A stretch of 64,000 bases of DNA from assembly GCA_009746045.1 (NCBI GenBank), contig RPFO01000034.1:3384681-3448680 (forward strand), written 5' to 3'. The stretch is from Mesostigma viride (lineage: Eukaryota > Streptophyta > Mesostigmatophyceae > Mesostigmatales > Mesostigmataceae). The notes under the pieces are model-generated. The model saw nothing but the letters and a program-made list of their open reading frames with translations, had not been told where the DNA came from and searched no databases. Shown piece after piece: positions 20,304 through 32,945 of this stretch. The translations under genes were made by a program, and so were the position numbers. Numbering within the stretch: position 1 is the first letter of the stretch; each line of letters opens with the position of its first letter.

Positions 20304-23300
20304 ATGAAGGCCAAGACGAAAGGAGACGCTGCTGAGCCTGAGTCGCCGCAGAAAAAGGTGTGTTCTCTCGCAGCAGATGAGCAGTAACTTAGATGTTATT
20401 GGTCAGTATCGTAGTGGCCAACGTGTGGTATCGGCATCCTGTAACCTACAGAAGGTCGCCCCTGTCCTGGCATGGCAACGTGCAGTGGCGCATTTGTTGG
20501 CTGCCGGGTACACCAGGGCCCGACTTACCGTGTTCTGTGCAGAGCTTGCCGTCGGATGCAGGCTATGTGACCATTGGTGTTATGATGAGGCTCATTGTAG
20601 CGATGTTAACATGTGGTTGGCAGCACCAACGCGCCCCGCGTCGTCGAGCTACCTGCTGCCATCCGTATCTTACGTGGGAATTCATAGGAGCATGGTACTC
20701 CCATGCAAAAAGTACTCGTGCGGTCCATAGAACATGTACAGGCTCTCTCTGGTCCAGAATCCTTGGGATGTGAATCACAGCAACTGGTGTCATGATTACA
20801 TAATACCAAAACTATATCATAAAACATGTGACGACAACTCGTTTGTGTGCATGCGGCCTGGCGTACAATAGAAGCGTAATACAAGTCAGTGCAAATTGCC
20901 CCCTCATGTTATTAATAGCAATTGAGTAACATCAGTGCATGCTAAGTGCATGTGCATGCATGTAATTTATGGCAAAGATATCATTTTTGCCACAAATTAT
21001 TCCATTTTTGCTCAACTCGCAGATGCTGCACCGAATAGGCCTCTGTGCGTTTCTGCCCCTCATTCCCGGCCTTGAAATTGTCCAGCCATTCTTTCCCTGC
21101 CCCCCCTCTCTCTCTCCCTTCCCCCCGGCCCTCTCCCTTTCCTCTCCCTTCCCCCGCCTGGCCCTCCCCCTGCCCGCCGCGGCAGCCTGCGAGCAAGATC
21201 GAGGAGAACCGCAAATGCCAGGACATCTTGTTCCTCCTCCTCTTCATAGCGTTCTGGGTGAGTGGCTTGGCCGCAGTGTACGATTGTGTATTACCATGAC
21301 TGTTTACTGTTGATCATAGTAGTATGTGGGAGGGGATTACCTAGGCAGGGCAAAACACGCAAGCGAGGCGCTCATGGTGTCGATGCATGAATGATGAAGT
21401 CAGTCGAGACAGACAAGTTAACTGGTGACCTGATTGGCGGGCGGGGGGGCGGGCGGGCGGGCGGGCGGGCGGGCGGGCGGGCGGGCGGGCGGGCGGGCGG
21501 GCGGGCCGGACTGACGGCAAAGTGGGCAGTGCCAGATGTGTGCCAGCAGGCCGTGGTGGCTCTGGCGATGTCTAGGTGTACTCAGCTGCCTCAACCTGAA
21601 CGTCCAGGACCTTGGCTGTTGCCTCCTTACGTGGCCCTGCGGGGTGTGCGCAGGTCGGCATGATCGCTGTGGCTGCTACCGCGATTAAAGAAGGAAACGT
21701 AAAGCGGTGAGCGCTGGTGTATACTTGGGTGGTGCATGTGTTGCAATTTGTTTGAAGAGCAGGTTAGAAACTTCTTAGAAATAAACACTACTATGTATGA
21801 TATCTACTGACCAGCATACTCATGTGGATTTGGAGCCGGCAATGTAGGTGTTCTGTGGCTTGCTAGCTTGTGTGCACTAGGTCAACATGGCTGAGCGGCT
21901 GATGTGGCCTTACATAAGCCTCGTGCCGCAAGATGATCGCAGCCTGCCTTTCCTTTTCTATCCTGCCATCCTCTCGCAGCCTGCCTTTCCTTTTCTATTC
22001 TGCTATCCTCTCGCAGCCTGCCTTTCCTTTTCTATTCTGCCATCCTCTCGCAGCCTGCCTTTCCTTTTCTATTCTGCCATCCTCTCGCAGTCTGCCTTTC
22101 CTTTTCTATTCTGCGTGTGAATCCTCTCGTTTCTTGCCTGTGTGCCCTGTATGGCCCCTTTCCTTTTCTACTCTGCCATCCTCTCTTGTATTGCCTGTGC
22201 ACCCTGTATGGCCCCTACCTTGTGCCTTGTGGCCCATGATAGCATTTCTTTTGCTGCAACCCCTCTTAAGATAGCTGGCTCTCCTTGAATGTGCGCAAAA
22301 CCTTGCTGTGTGCTTTTTCGGGTTTCACTTCTAGCCAGGGTACCTATCCCACTGCAATGTGTGATCCTATTTTTGGCCGGATGCAGGCTGTAGGATGGTG
22401 GCTTGTGTTGACTGAACAGCTTCCCCCTCGCAAAAATAAACAGAGCGATAATTAGTGATGGCCTCGTGCTCATAGACCAAAGCTCACATCTATCTTGTCC
22501 TGCATGCATGCCACCGCGTTTCTGGTTGGCGGCTATGTTCACGTTTCATGTACTGTCTTGCATCATCAGGATTATATATGGCCTCGACTATCAAGGCAAC
22601 CTGTGCGGCGATTCTAACAACGGCACTAATGGGCCGGACTTCAGGCATCGAACCAAGCTGTACTGGTAAGAACCAGCCCGCCATGCACCCCATTTGCGTC
22701 GCCCAGCATGCCCGTGTGTGCCTGCCTGTGCATGGTGTGCATTAACTTTACCAATTCGTGGGCGCTAGTTCTGCATGGTGGTACAATCGGACTCATGCTG
22801 CCAACAAGGGTTGCCCATTTTGCTGCAGCCATGCTGTATGCGAGTGTTTATCAGATTCGCTGCATGGGAGCCTCGTGAGTGCATGGGTTCGTTGAACGTA
22901 TGAATCTGTCCTGTCCTGTATGTAAATGTGCTGTGTGAAGCTGTCCTGTCCCGTATGTAAATGTGCTGTGTGAAGCTGTCCTGTCCTGTATGTAAATGTG
23001 CTGTGTGAAGCTGTCCTGTCCTGTATGTAAATGTGCTGTGTGAAGCTGTCCCGTCCTGTATGTAAATGTGCTGTGTGAAGCTGTCCTGTCCTGTATGTAA
23101 ATGTGCTGTGTGAAGCTGTCCTGGCCTGTATGTAAATGCGCTGTGTGAAGCTGTCCTGTCCTGTATGTAAATGCTTACTGTACGAAACCTGGCACGGCCA
23201 CCTGCATGTACCCTTCCTGTGCCAACACATGACACCATGTCTGTAAAACGGTGGTGCAGGACGGGCTTCAACAACGCGTTCGCTGGGGACTTGAGTGCGG

Positions 23301-26300
23301 TGAAGGCCGTGTGCCTCGAGGAGTGCAAGACAGACGTATGTGTGGGCGGCGGTATCTGGACCTTGAGGACCTGGCACACACCCCGTTACGACCTAGCCCG
23401 CCATGTCTCCTCCAGATTGTCTCTCTTCCCTCCCTTGGGACGCAAGCATGGGACCCAAGTGTGACGAGTCTCGGGGGGGAGACCTGGCGCCCTCTCTTGA
23501 AAACGAGATTTACCTACAGTAATAGAGCCAAGTAGGGACCATTCTCCTTCTTTACCCAACGTTGCTCTGTGCCGTCGCTGCCGCCATGCTGCTATTCTGG
23601 AGGTGCTGGTCTGATCTGGTAGTAGAGCCCGATGAGGAGGCTTTTGTTTGCACCCTACCAAAACTCTCCTGTTCTGTTATAGCAAGGACTCGCCCAAGTA
23701 GTGAAGCCAGATAGAAACACTTCTCCTTTCTTCTTACCCAAGTAAATCCAACCCTACTTTTCTATTCAAAGCAGGTAGCAGAAAATCGGTGCAGGGATAT
23801 AGGAAGTACAGAGTGCAGCCATTGGTTGGTTGCCTTGCCGATACATACCAAAGTTGGCCAGATTTTCTTCCATTCTGGACAACAATAATAACAAAGGATC
23901 AGCCGTGCGTGCCTGTGTCCGTGCCCTCCTCTCGTCCCCCGCCCCCACCAGTACTGCGACATGGGTCTATGCACAAGCACGGACCAGCTCGTCTGCCTGT
24001 ATGATGACGCATACAACACCGACTATGCGAGTGTGCGCGACCTGCTTGGCATACTGGACCCCTTGGTGAGGAGACATATAGGGCCCCATGGTGGGAACAA
24101 GGAATACGGGACCCCTTGGTGAGGAGACATATAGGGCCCCATGGTGGGAACAAGGAATACGGGACCCCTTGGTGAGGAGACATATAGGGCCCCATGGTGG
24201 GAACAAGGAATACAGGACCCCTTGGTGAGGAGACATATAGGGCCCCATGGTGGGAACAAGGAATACGGGACCCCTTGGTGAGGAGACATATAGGGCCCCA
24301 TGGTGGGAACAAGGAATACGGGACCCCTTGGTGAGAAGGGATGATGTCGGACCTCTTGATCAGAAGCTGGGAAACTGGATCCTTGACTGAAAGTGTCGCT
24401 GAGCCCTTTGAGAATAGGCGAAAGCATCATCACGTGGGGGGGGGGAGGCACAGACACCGCTGCGAGGATGGTGGTTTTGCCGTGGCTCTTGTTGTTCCTG
24501 TTAGAGTGTGGTGGTTACTGTCACAGTTGGCCAGCTGGCTAGCTTTACTGCCTTTTGTTTCACCAGGCAACCTCCTTCATTCGGGCAGGCCACCCCCATG
24601 GTCTTGCAAGGCAACCCCCCTTGGCTTGCCATGCGTAAAGTGCCACCCTGGGGGGTAGACAAGTTGGTGTACATAGCTCGTACATAGATACATATATTGC
24701 CTACTGTACCTCTATAAAATGCACATGTAAACTTCGGCATGAAGAAAGTACAAGCGAGGGCGATGGCATCATGCAGGCAAAACTAATTGCCACGTTTGTG
24801 CATCTGATTGGCAGCAATAGGTTGGCTGGGGGCGAAAGCCCAGAGGTGGCTAGCAGTGGCAATAGGTGAGCGGCAAGCCGTGGCAGGCTATCGGCACACA
24901 TCAAGGCAGATACGCTCATTTTCATTGGCATCGGCTGTCTACCATGCCAGGGCCTGTCTTGGTGCTCTAGTCGCCACCCCTCTGTGCTTGTCTGTACTTT
25001 TGCCGACTGATATCCGTTCCACTCAAGAGGCCGTTTCTGATTATAGATTTGCCTACTTTTGTCTCATGCTCCCCTCCTTGGTCCCGCGTCCAGTACGACG
25101 GCCCCTGCTCGCCCGCGCTGTTTGCGACGACCAGCATCGTCAACAAGTGCTTCCCCACGGTGCCCGACTTCCTGACCGAGATCGTGCAGGACCTGCCCGA
25201 CAACAACAACTACACAAACCCAGTACGTGGCATGTGCTGCGCCTGCTGCGGTGGCGTCACATGTGATAGCGGTGATAGCGGTGATAGCGGTGGCAGCGGT
25301 GACAGCGGTGATGCTGCTAATTCCAGTGAACAGCTCTAGTCTATGATGGCAGTCTAGCGTCTATGCCCCTGACGCACGCGGGGGCAGACACTCATCCTCC
25401 TTGGCAGTGGGCCGGTCGATGCCTATCCCTGGGATGGGGTTGCAAGCAAGCTTGGTGAGTGGCACTAGGCAGCTAGATGCACAATTCCAAGCTCGGCTTG
25501 TCAATGCCCGGGGTGTACAGGGTCTGGCATAGATTCTGCCACGATCTTATGCATTCGTCCGCAAAGCTGAACTGCAGCATACAGTTCTTCTCATACGTCC
25601 CGCTCCTGTTTTCTTCTCACTCAGTCTCCTTTTTCTCTTTCTCTATTTCACTCCGTTACGCAAGTGATGCCCTCGTAAACTCCTGGTTTACGCCCACTAG
25701 TGCAGGTGCACTTTGTGCGCCCAGAGCAGGTGTAGTTTACACCCTACTCCTGCAGGAAGTAGCCCAGACTGTATTAAAAGCCATATGCCCCTTCTCAGGG
25801 ATGTGTGCTACATGTACTCCCAACGGAGACATGTTCCAATTTAATTTAGTTTAGTTTAATACGCCCACTCCCACTAGCAAATAGGGCCAATGTTCTCACA
25901 CGAGCCTGCGTTGGTGAGCCGCTGCCATGCGGTATGCACTTCTGAAATCCAACCACTCCATGGGTGGCTGTCTTGTGAGGCTTCTGACTCCCTTGCATGG
26001 ATGGTTGTAAGACGTTGCTGAAACCAAAACCAGCACCACCGCTTGGCCTACTCCCCGCCCCCCCCCCCTTTCCCCATCTCCAACTTCCGTCCCCTCTCTC
26101 TCCCCCCTCCCTTCCTCCTCATTTCCCCCCATTCCCTCGCCCTCCCCCCATCTTCCCAACCGCAGAACAGCACGCTGGGCCAGGCTGTGCGCTACAAGAC
26201 GGCGGTCGCCACGCTCAAGGACGCGTTCACAAAGGAGCGCATGCAGCGCTACATGGCGGACCTGTACAAGGGGTGGATGATCATCGTGGGGGCGGGCCTG

Positions 26301-29300
26301 ATCGGCTCCATGATCATCTCCCTCCTCTACATGGGAGCGCTGCGCTTCTTTGCAGGCCTGCTCTGCTGGCTGGTCCTCATCGGCATCAACCTACTGTTCA
26401 TCATGCTGACCATCTTCTGTTACATGAAGGGAGGCACGATAAAGCACAACCAGCTGGCCGACGAGTACGGTGTGGTGCGTGCAACGCACACGGTGGCTTC
26501 ATGAACCTGTCAAGCCATTGTGGCAATTGTGGCTTTTTTTTCCCACATGGACCTCCGACCAAGGGTTACCATTCAGGTACTAGCCTTGCCAAGTATCATT
26601 CCCAAATCGTAACCCACAGCCCAACCCATGATACAAGTGCGCAACCCCCCCACCCCGCCCGCTCCCGCTTCCCACTTCTCTTCTTATTCAAGCTCGTGTC
26701 TTTCCGTGACCCATTGATCACCCATGTTCTGCCCACAACCCTCCCCCCACTGCTTCTATCTTCTTCCCTGCTATCTAAATCTCCCTGGTATTGTTTTCCC
26801 TGCTGTCTTCTACCTTCTTCCCTGCTATCTAAATCTCCCTGGTATTGTTTTCCCTGCTGTCTTCTATCATATTCCCTCTCCCCTTTCTCCTTGCCCTGCG
26901 TGCAGACACTGCCCAGTGCGTTTGACCCCTCGGTGGAGGACCGCGACACGTTCGTAAAGCTGGCGTACGCGATGACGGCGTTCTCTGTGCTGCTGCTGCT
27001 GCTGACCATTGCGATTGCGTCGCGCGTCCGCGTGGCCGTGGGGGTCATCAAGGTGGCGTCGCAGGTACGAGACGTTAGCATCCCATAATAGTAGGTGGCG
27101 TCGCAGGTACGCGACGTTAGCATCCCATTATAGTAGGTGGCGTCGCAGGTACGCGACGTTAGCATCCCATTATAGTAGGTGGCGTCGCAGGTACGCGACG
27201 TTAGCATCCCATAATAGTAGGTGGCGTCGCAGGTACGCGACCTTAGCATCCCATAATAGAATGTGGCGTCGCAGGTACGCGACGTTAGCATCCCATAATA
27301 GTAGGTGGCGTCGCAGGTACGCGACGTTAGCAACACATATATGTAGGTGGGGTCGCAGGTACGCGACGTTAGCATCCCATAATAATAGGTGGCGTCGCCA
27401 GTATGCTACAGTAGCAACACATATAAGTAGGTGGGGTCGCAGGTATGCTACTGTAGCAACACATATGGCAGTCTCATGTATAGCAGTATATAAATAAAGC
27501 CACAGCAGGTACATTAAGTACCGTCTACGCAGGCGATGGTCCGATAGCTGGCGGTGCACTGTGGATTCAGCAGGCACGCGGTCATACGGCGGTGGATCTT
27601 TCCCGTGAACAAGCCCCCCGTGAGCAAGGGCAGTGCTTGACCCCGCAGGTCCGCTACAACTACCTTGGATGTAGAAGATATAGATGCAGCAGGCGCGCAT
27701 TATGTGCAGCACCATATCTCGCAGGTGCGTGGTTGGCCCAAGCCCAGTACAACGTCCATGAAAACGAATGGACATGGACGGTGTACTTAATCTTGAACTT
27801 TCTTTCCGCTCAACTGCCGGATGCATTTCTATGGCTAAGCAGTTTTGGTCTGGCCATTGCACATCGCAGCATGTGACAGCATTGGCAGTAAACCGGTTTA
27901 CCACCAGTGCTTTCATGTGTCCCTCCCTTTGGCATCGCCCAAGCACCCAGCCACCCATGTGCCCCTCTCGCGTTATAATGCCCACTAAGCTGCTTTGCAT
28001 CCATCTCCCTTTCTCTACCAGCCATCTACACCTACAGCGTTTTTGTTGTGCACGTGGAAGTCTGCGGGTAGGTCCGAATGCTGGCATCTCTGTGTGCCTA
28101 CCCGTGGCAGTTTCTCCTAGAGCTCGCGATTTCAAGAGGATGGCTGCTTGTTGACAAGCCTTGCAATCTATGTGTTATCTACATTACCCCTCTGCGTCAG
28201 GCCTCGTGATCTTGGAGCCATCCTCTGACCCATCGCCCCAGTGTAAGGGCGTTTGACCGCTTGTTACCACCAGCGCTCGTCACGTTCTCTTCTTCTGTTG
28301 ATCACCTGCAGGCGGTGGGCTCCATGCCCCAGATCCTCTTCCTCCCCCTCTTCCCCTTTGGCCTGAACGTGCTGCTCGTGCTCTACTGGGTCTTCATCGG
28401 CGCGCTGCTGTACAGCGCAGGAGATGTAAGTCAACACTCGTGCTGCCTGTGCAAGTGGGGGGATGTGTACGCCAGCAGAAGTGCGACAAGGGGGCATGCT
28501 CCAGCAGTAGCACGGAAAGGGGCGTAAGCTAGCAGCAGCATTAAACTGGCCGTAGCATGAGGGGGGGAGGGGGGGGGCATGAGCCAGCAGCAGCACGAGC
28601 CAGCGCACACATGGTTACTCAGCTCTTTATTTTCTGTTTATTGTCTCTTAACCCATGGGCTTACATTTCCATTGGGCTTGTAGCAAAAAACTGGATTGTG
28701 TCTTGATAGTGTCTTCAGTACCTGCGGACTTTGTTTGCAGCTCTCTCTTCTTTTCGTGTTGAGCATGCCCTTCCCAAGCTCGTACGCTGAGATGTAAATC
28801 CCATGCACGGCACGTGTTTGCTGCCAACGTCTCCTTTTGTTGCCAGACTGCTCGTGGCTGCCCCTTTTGTGTCAAACCATCATTGTCTTATTTATTTCCA
28901 TGCCCTATTACACACACCCTGTCGTCCTTCCCTCGACCCCCATCACGGGCACACGTGCGCAGGTGGTCAAGGACAAAGAGCTGGAGAGCTACGAGCTGGT
29001 CTGGCGCAACGAGCTGCGCTACATGTTCCTGTACCACGTGTTTGGCCTGCTGTGGTCACACCAGTTCATCGTGGGGTTGAGCCACACCATCACTGCGGGC
29101 GCTGTCGCATCCTACTACTGGTGCCGGTGAGAGCAACCCCCCACCCCACCCCCCCTCTTCTTCTTCTTCTTCTCCTCCTCCTCCTCCTCCTCCTCCTCCT
29201 CCTCCTCCTCCTCCTCCTCCTCCTCCTCCTCCTCCTCCTCCTCCTCCTCCTCCTCCTCCTCCTCCTCCTCCTCCTCCTCCTCCTCCTCCTCCTCCTCCTC

Positions 29301-32208
29301 CTCCTCCTCCTCCTCCTCCTCCTCCTCCTCCTCCTCCTCCTGCTCCTCCTCCCCCCCTCCCCCCCCCCTCCCCCCCCCCCCCCCCCCCCCCCTCCCCCCC
29401 CCTCCCCCCCCCCTCCCCCCCCTCCCCCCCCTTCCCACCCCACCCCCTTCACCTGAATCTCTGCCCAACCACCGAAGCCTTAAGCCTCTCACCCCTCGCC
29501 CTCATGAGACACGTGCCATACCCGTGTCTCAATCTCCCATGGCTCTCATCGCCATCCTTTCTAGGTTGAAAGTCTAGCATGGCGTACTATTCGAAGAACC
29601 CAGATTCAGAGGTGTCACGGTACAAACTTGTGAATGCCCATACCGTCACTGCTTAAATATCCGTAAGTTGTGCATGTGCACCAGGCTTTATCAAGGCATG
29701 ATAACCCCCCTGGCATGTGCATGTGGTCATCCCTGAACTCGCCCACGACGGATCCTCGCGTATCATCTCGCCTCCCCCACCCCTCCCTTCCACCCCCCAT
29801 TATTCCATTATTCCATTCTCCGAAACCCCTACTCATCAATACTGCCATTTCCCAAAACCTTCCGCATGACCTATGCTTTTTGCGGTACCTATGCTAAGAG
29901 AGAAGCCTAAGCTAAGAGAGCAGCTAAGAGAGCAGCTAAGAGAGCTGCTAAGAGAGCAGCTAAGAGAGCGAGAGAAGCATGTGGTCTGCTTCTGCATGGG
30001 CTGTGGTTTCTGCTCTAATGCACTGGACCCTTATCAACCCCATTCACATGTAAAAAAAACATCACTCGGTGGCTTGCAGCGGCGACATGGACGGCGTGGG
30101 CTCGCCGGTCACCTCCTCTGTGTGGCGCACAATCCGCTACCACCTCGGCTCAGTCGCGTTCGGCGCCTTCATTCTCGCCATTATCCAGTTTGTGCGGCTC
30201 ATCATCGAGTACTTGGACCGCAAGTCCAAGGCCGCGCAGAACAACTCGCCGCTGCTCAAGTAAGCTGTGTGTGTGTCTGGCGGACGTGGGGGACATGCGC
30301 CAGGGGGGGGAAAGTGCAGTACTTGTCAAACATGTGAAACATGTCCCTGCAATCCAAAGGGAAGCGACCGTCACGTATCACGTTCAGCGCTACAAAAAAT
30401 GTCTACAAACCGAACATACGTACAGCACCTATGCACGAAAGTCATGCCGTACATTCATAACAAACATATGTGTTGTGCCCGCGGCGGATGTGATATGCGG
30501 GCAGATGGTCTGCCACCTGGTGCCTATCCCACCTCTTTCCTTGGCTCCGCACAGCTGCTGAAGCACAAGGCTTTGGGGTGAGTAAGAAGCCCTGTTGTTG
30601 TACTACTACCTTTTGGTAACAGCCAGGAGCCCCGATGACCCCATCTGGATGGTTATTTACACCATCATGACCTTGCATGCCACGCCCTGCACACCCGTTC
30701 TCTTCTCGGCTTGCCCCCTCCACAGGCACATAATGTACTGCATCCGCTACTTCCTGTGGTACGTGGAGCAAGTGATGAAGTTCATCAACCGGAACACCTA
30801 CATCATCATCGCCGTCAAGGGGACCAGCTACTGCCAGTCGGCACAGAGGTGGGTCATTGGGTTGCGGTGAACCACCTTACTCACATCTTCGTCAGAAACA
30901 TAAACATAAATGACGTGCTGTCGTAAACGGAGGTATAGGGCGGTTCAGGCTCATTTTAAGGGTTCCGTTTCAGGTCAGGACAGTGGACAAGTGGGAGTCC
31001 CGGCTGGGAAAAACCTTCTAATACTGAAGAACTCCAGGCTTATTACTTCCATGTGATCTTCAGATACTCATCTGTTGCAGGCCCTATTTGCCTAAAACTG
31101 ACTACCATGGCAAAGGTGCAAATAGGACCATGCACCGTTTTCTTCACTGTCTCGATATACAAGGCAAGGACCGAGGTTACGGACTTTGTCATCAGGCTGG
31201 TGTTGTGTTATCTACGCTGGCACTCTCTTCATGAGGGCGGAAATGGCTGCTTGTCATGGAATAAGGTTGTACTGAACTGCTACAGTATGCTTTGCCATGC
31301 TCTGAATGGTATAAAGCCCTTTTGTGCTCAGAAACCATCACTTGTGTTCGTGGAGTCACTTTTCCTGCTCATAACTGCAACGTTGGGAGGAGAAAAGTTG
31401 CGCGGAGTCCCGCACCTGTCACTGGGTCGGCTTTTCCGGATCGGCCAGCCAGCCCCCCTACTCATCACCCCTGTTTCCCTTGCCCTTGTTGGTGCGTGCG
31501 TGCGGGTGCGTGTATGCGCAGGGCGGTCAAGCTGCTGGTCGGGAACGTACTCCGGGTGGCAGCGGTGAATGTGGTGGGTGATCTACTTCTCTTCCTGGGC
31601 AAGATCGCCATCGCCAGCGCGTGCGGCTGCATCGCCTTCAAGCTGTGCGACATGGACCGCTACTCCAACCCGGGACGGGACACATACCTGTCGAGCCCGC
31701 TCTTCCCGATTCTGGCAACGTTTCTGATTGCCTACTTTGTGGCCTCCATTTTCTTGCAGGTGAGCATCCTGGGGTACTGATGCATGTGCGGCACTGGTTA
31801 CTGTCTTTGGTCTCACTTGGGCCATTCTTTGTGTGCTGGCGTACTGGTGTTTGCTCCTCGCTCTCCCTCATTCCCCATGCATAGCAGTGGAAGGCGTTGG
31901 GCGACCATTTATAGCAGCCCCCAAATTGGCTGGGACATACTTGTGTGCCCACTTGGGATTCTCTTTTCTTTTGGCTACTCACCTGCCTTCATGTGTAATT
32001 GTGGTGGTTGTCCTCTACGCAGACGTACGAGATGACGATCGACACCATCCTTCTCTGCTTCTGTGAAGACTGCGAGCAAACAGACGGGAACCCTCAATAT
32101 GCACCGCCCCTGCTGATGGATGCTATTGGGAAGGCACGGCAAGCCCAGAATAAGGGTACCGTGGCCCCCACAACATCTGGGGAGGCAAAACAAACCCCAA
32201 CCAAGTAG
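20304..32208 (+). CDS. Choline transporter-like protein (SLC44/CTL family)
   Basis: Fifteen exons: 20304-20357, 21186-21257, 21654-21706, 22570-22665, 23260-23335, 23952-24065, 25094-25222, 26166-26474, 26906-27064, 28312-28425, 28963-29126, 30080-30259, 30726-30848, 31522-31759 and 32023-32208. All are GT-AG with consistent phases, 2067 bases, 688 aa, the usual size for SLC44. The order of features fits the family: a short Lys-rich N-terminus; a first membrane segment (ILFLLLFIAFW); an IIYGLDYQGNLCG motif; a Cys-containing extracellular loop; then about nine membrane segments from MIIVGAGLIGSMIISLLY onward. Late hallmarks are KFINRNTYIIIAVKG with SYCQSAQR, and TILLCFCEDCEQTDG near the C-terminus. 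Family members are multipass plasma- or organelle-membrane proteins linked to choline and related solute transport; the substrate here is inferred. The start follows an in-frame TAG. A TGTAA lies about 75 bases past the stop. Introns 6 and 9 hold splice-donor arrays. Confidence 0.95.
21437..21506. repeat. GGGC microsatellite in CTL intron 2
   Basis: About 17 copies of GGGC/GGCG, strongly G-rich on the coding strand and able to form G-quadruplexes. Confidence 0.95.
21940..22118. repeat. 37-bp minisatellite in CTL intron 3
   Basis: About 4.5 copies of a unit containing CTCTCGCAGCCTGCCTTTCC and TTTTCTATTCTGCCATC. Pyrimidine-rich; unrelated to the flanking splice sites. Confidence 0.95.
22903..23168. 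repeat. 35-bp minisatellite in CTL intron 4
   Basis: About 7.5 copies of a unit containing GAAGCTGTCCTGTCCTGTAT and GTAAATGTGCTGTGT, ending about 90 bases before the exon 5 acceptor. Confidence 0.95.
24056..24336 (+). repeat. 53-bp array of exon-6 end plus 5' splice site
   Basis: The true exon 6/intron 6 junction (GGACCCCTTG|GTGAGGAG, boundary 24065) is the first unit of a 53-bp tandem array with starts at 24056, 24109, 24162, 24215, 24268 and a partial unit at 24321. Every unit repeats the last ten exon bases and the same donor, so at least five identical donors lie in series. Confidence 0.95.
25690..25868 (+). mobile_element. SINE-like element, copy 2, with target duplication
   Basis: A 161-bp element at 25699-25859 flanked by a perfect 9-bp duplication, ACGCCCACT (25690-25698 and 25860-25868). 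It matches the minus-strand element at 3625-3800 throughout. It ends GTGCTACATGTACTCCCAAC then GGAGACATGTTCC and a TTTAA-type tail, nearly the same 3' end as the LINE at 32507-32945. It sits in CTL intron 7, in sense orientation. Confidence 0.9.
27051..27470 (+). repeat. 42-bp array of exon-9 end plus 5' splice site
   Basis: The exon 9/intron 9 junction (GTGGCGTCGCAG|GTACGA, boundary 27064) starts a 42-bp array of about ten units. The repeated junction lies at 27106, 27148, 27190, 27232, 27274, 27316 and 27358, then in degraded form at about 27400 and 27442. Each unit keeps CAG|GTACGC, usable in principle as a donor and, through the CAG, as an acceptor. 42 bp is 14 codons, but read-through from exon 9 meets TAA in the first unit. 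Confidence 0.95.
29155..29438. repeat. TCC microsatellite and C tracts in CTL intron 11
   Basis: About 190 bases of pure (TCC)n preceded by TTC units and followed by roughly 90 bases of C runs broken by T. One strand is entirely pyrimidine. A short 12-bp repeat (CTAAGAGAGCAG) follows at about 29895-29975 in the same intron. Confidence 0.97.
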
Positions 32209-32506
32209 GTTGTCCAGATGCAGATGTTGCTTTGATTGCATGGAGACGAATGCATGCATCTTTGACTAGTGTGGATTTGGCCATGGTGTAACAAAGACGT
32301 GTCCAATGACCATGAACGCTGCCAAAACAAGAATCGTCAATTGTTTAGTATGTGATAATTTGGTTGCAACATCTCACAATTCCAAGCAGTTTATCCTGAA
32401 ACTAGCAGAGGTGCACACTTTGGTCACAATGAACATAGATCGATCCGTTTTTTCCGCGTACCGGCACTCGCAGCAGCATTTATAAAGCAGCATACTGTAG
32501 TCTGGC
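32209..32506. other. CTL 3' flank
   Basis: Non-coding. ATGGTGTAACAAAG at about 32283 contains TGTAA and is the likely poly(A) signal of the CTL gene if the organism is a green alga. Confidence 0.4.
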
Positions 32507-32945
32507 CGGCCCCCAGCGGCTTGGCCAGCCAGGGCGGCACATTCTGACCTGGCCTGGCCCCGAGGACATTCCCAAAAGGGTAGGGAAACCTGTCACGAAC
32601 TACGTTCAGATGTTGCTGGACGACCTAGTGGTCCCAGCCCAGTTTGAGCACCGCATCCACTCTCTCTCCCGTCTTTGGACTGCCATGCAGGACAAGACGC
32701 GGTGGAAGAAGATTGTCAAGGCGCACACGCCCGACCCTGTGGGCAAGCCACCTCCCCCCAAGCGGAGGAGGCGTTTTGATGAGTAGTGTAGTTAGGATTT
32801 TCTAGATAGCTTAGAGTTAGGATAGTTCGATCACGCGGCTTCCTCCACCCCATCCATCATGGAATATGTGCTACATGACCTCCCCACGGACGCATGTTAT
32901 AATTTAATTTAATTTAATTTAATTTAATTTAATTTAATTTAATTG
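32507..32945 (+). mobile_element. LINE 3' end (family A), 5'-truncated copy 2
   Basis: An uninterrupted frame from about 32507 to a TAG near 32786 encodes the LINE C-terminus: HILTWPGPEDIPKRVGKP, NYVQMLLDDLVVPAQF, HSLSRLWTAMQDKTRW and a basic end KRRRRFDE. A 3' UTR follows with CTCCCCACGGACGCATG and about eight copies of AATTT/TTTAA. It is better preserved than 3962-4697 and shows the uninterrupted sequence at that copy's 193-bp insertion point. Confidence 0.85.

Noticed and set aside
23899..24457. Minus-strand ORFs with Pro-Trp-Gly-Pro repeats
   Set aside because: Antisense of the 53-bp splice-donor array in the CTL gene.
28803..29492. ORFs with poly-Leu, poly-Glu and poly-Arg runs
   Set aside because: (TCC)n microsatellite in CTL intron 11; only 28963-29126 is coding and in a different frame.
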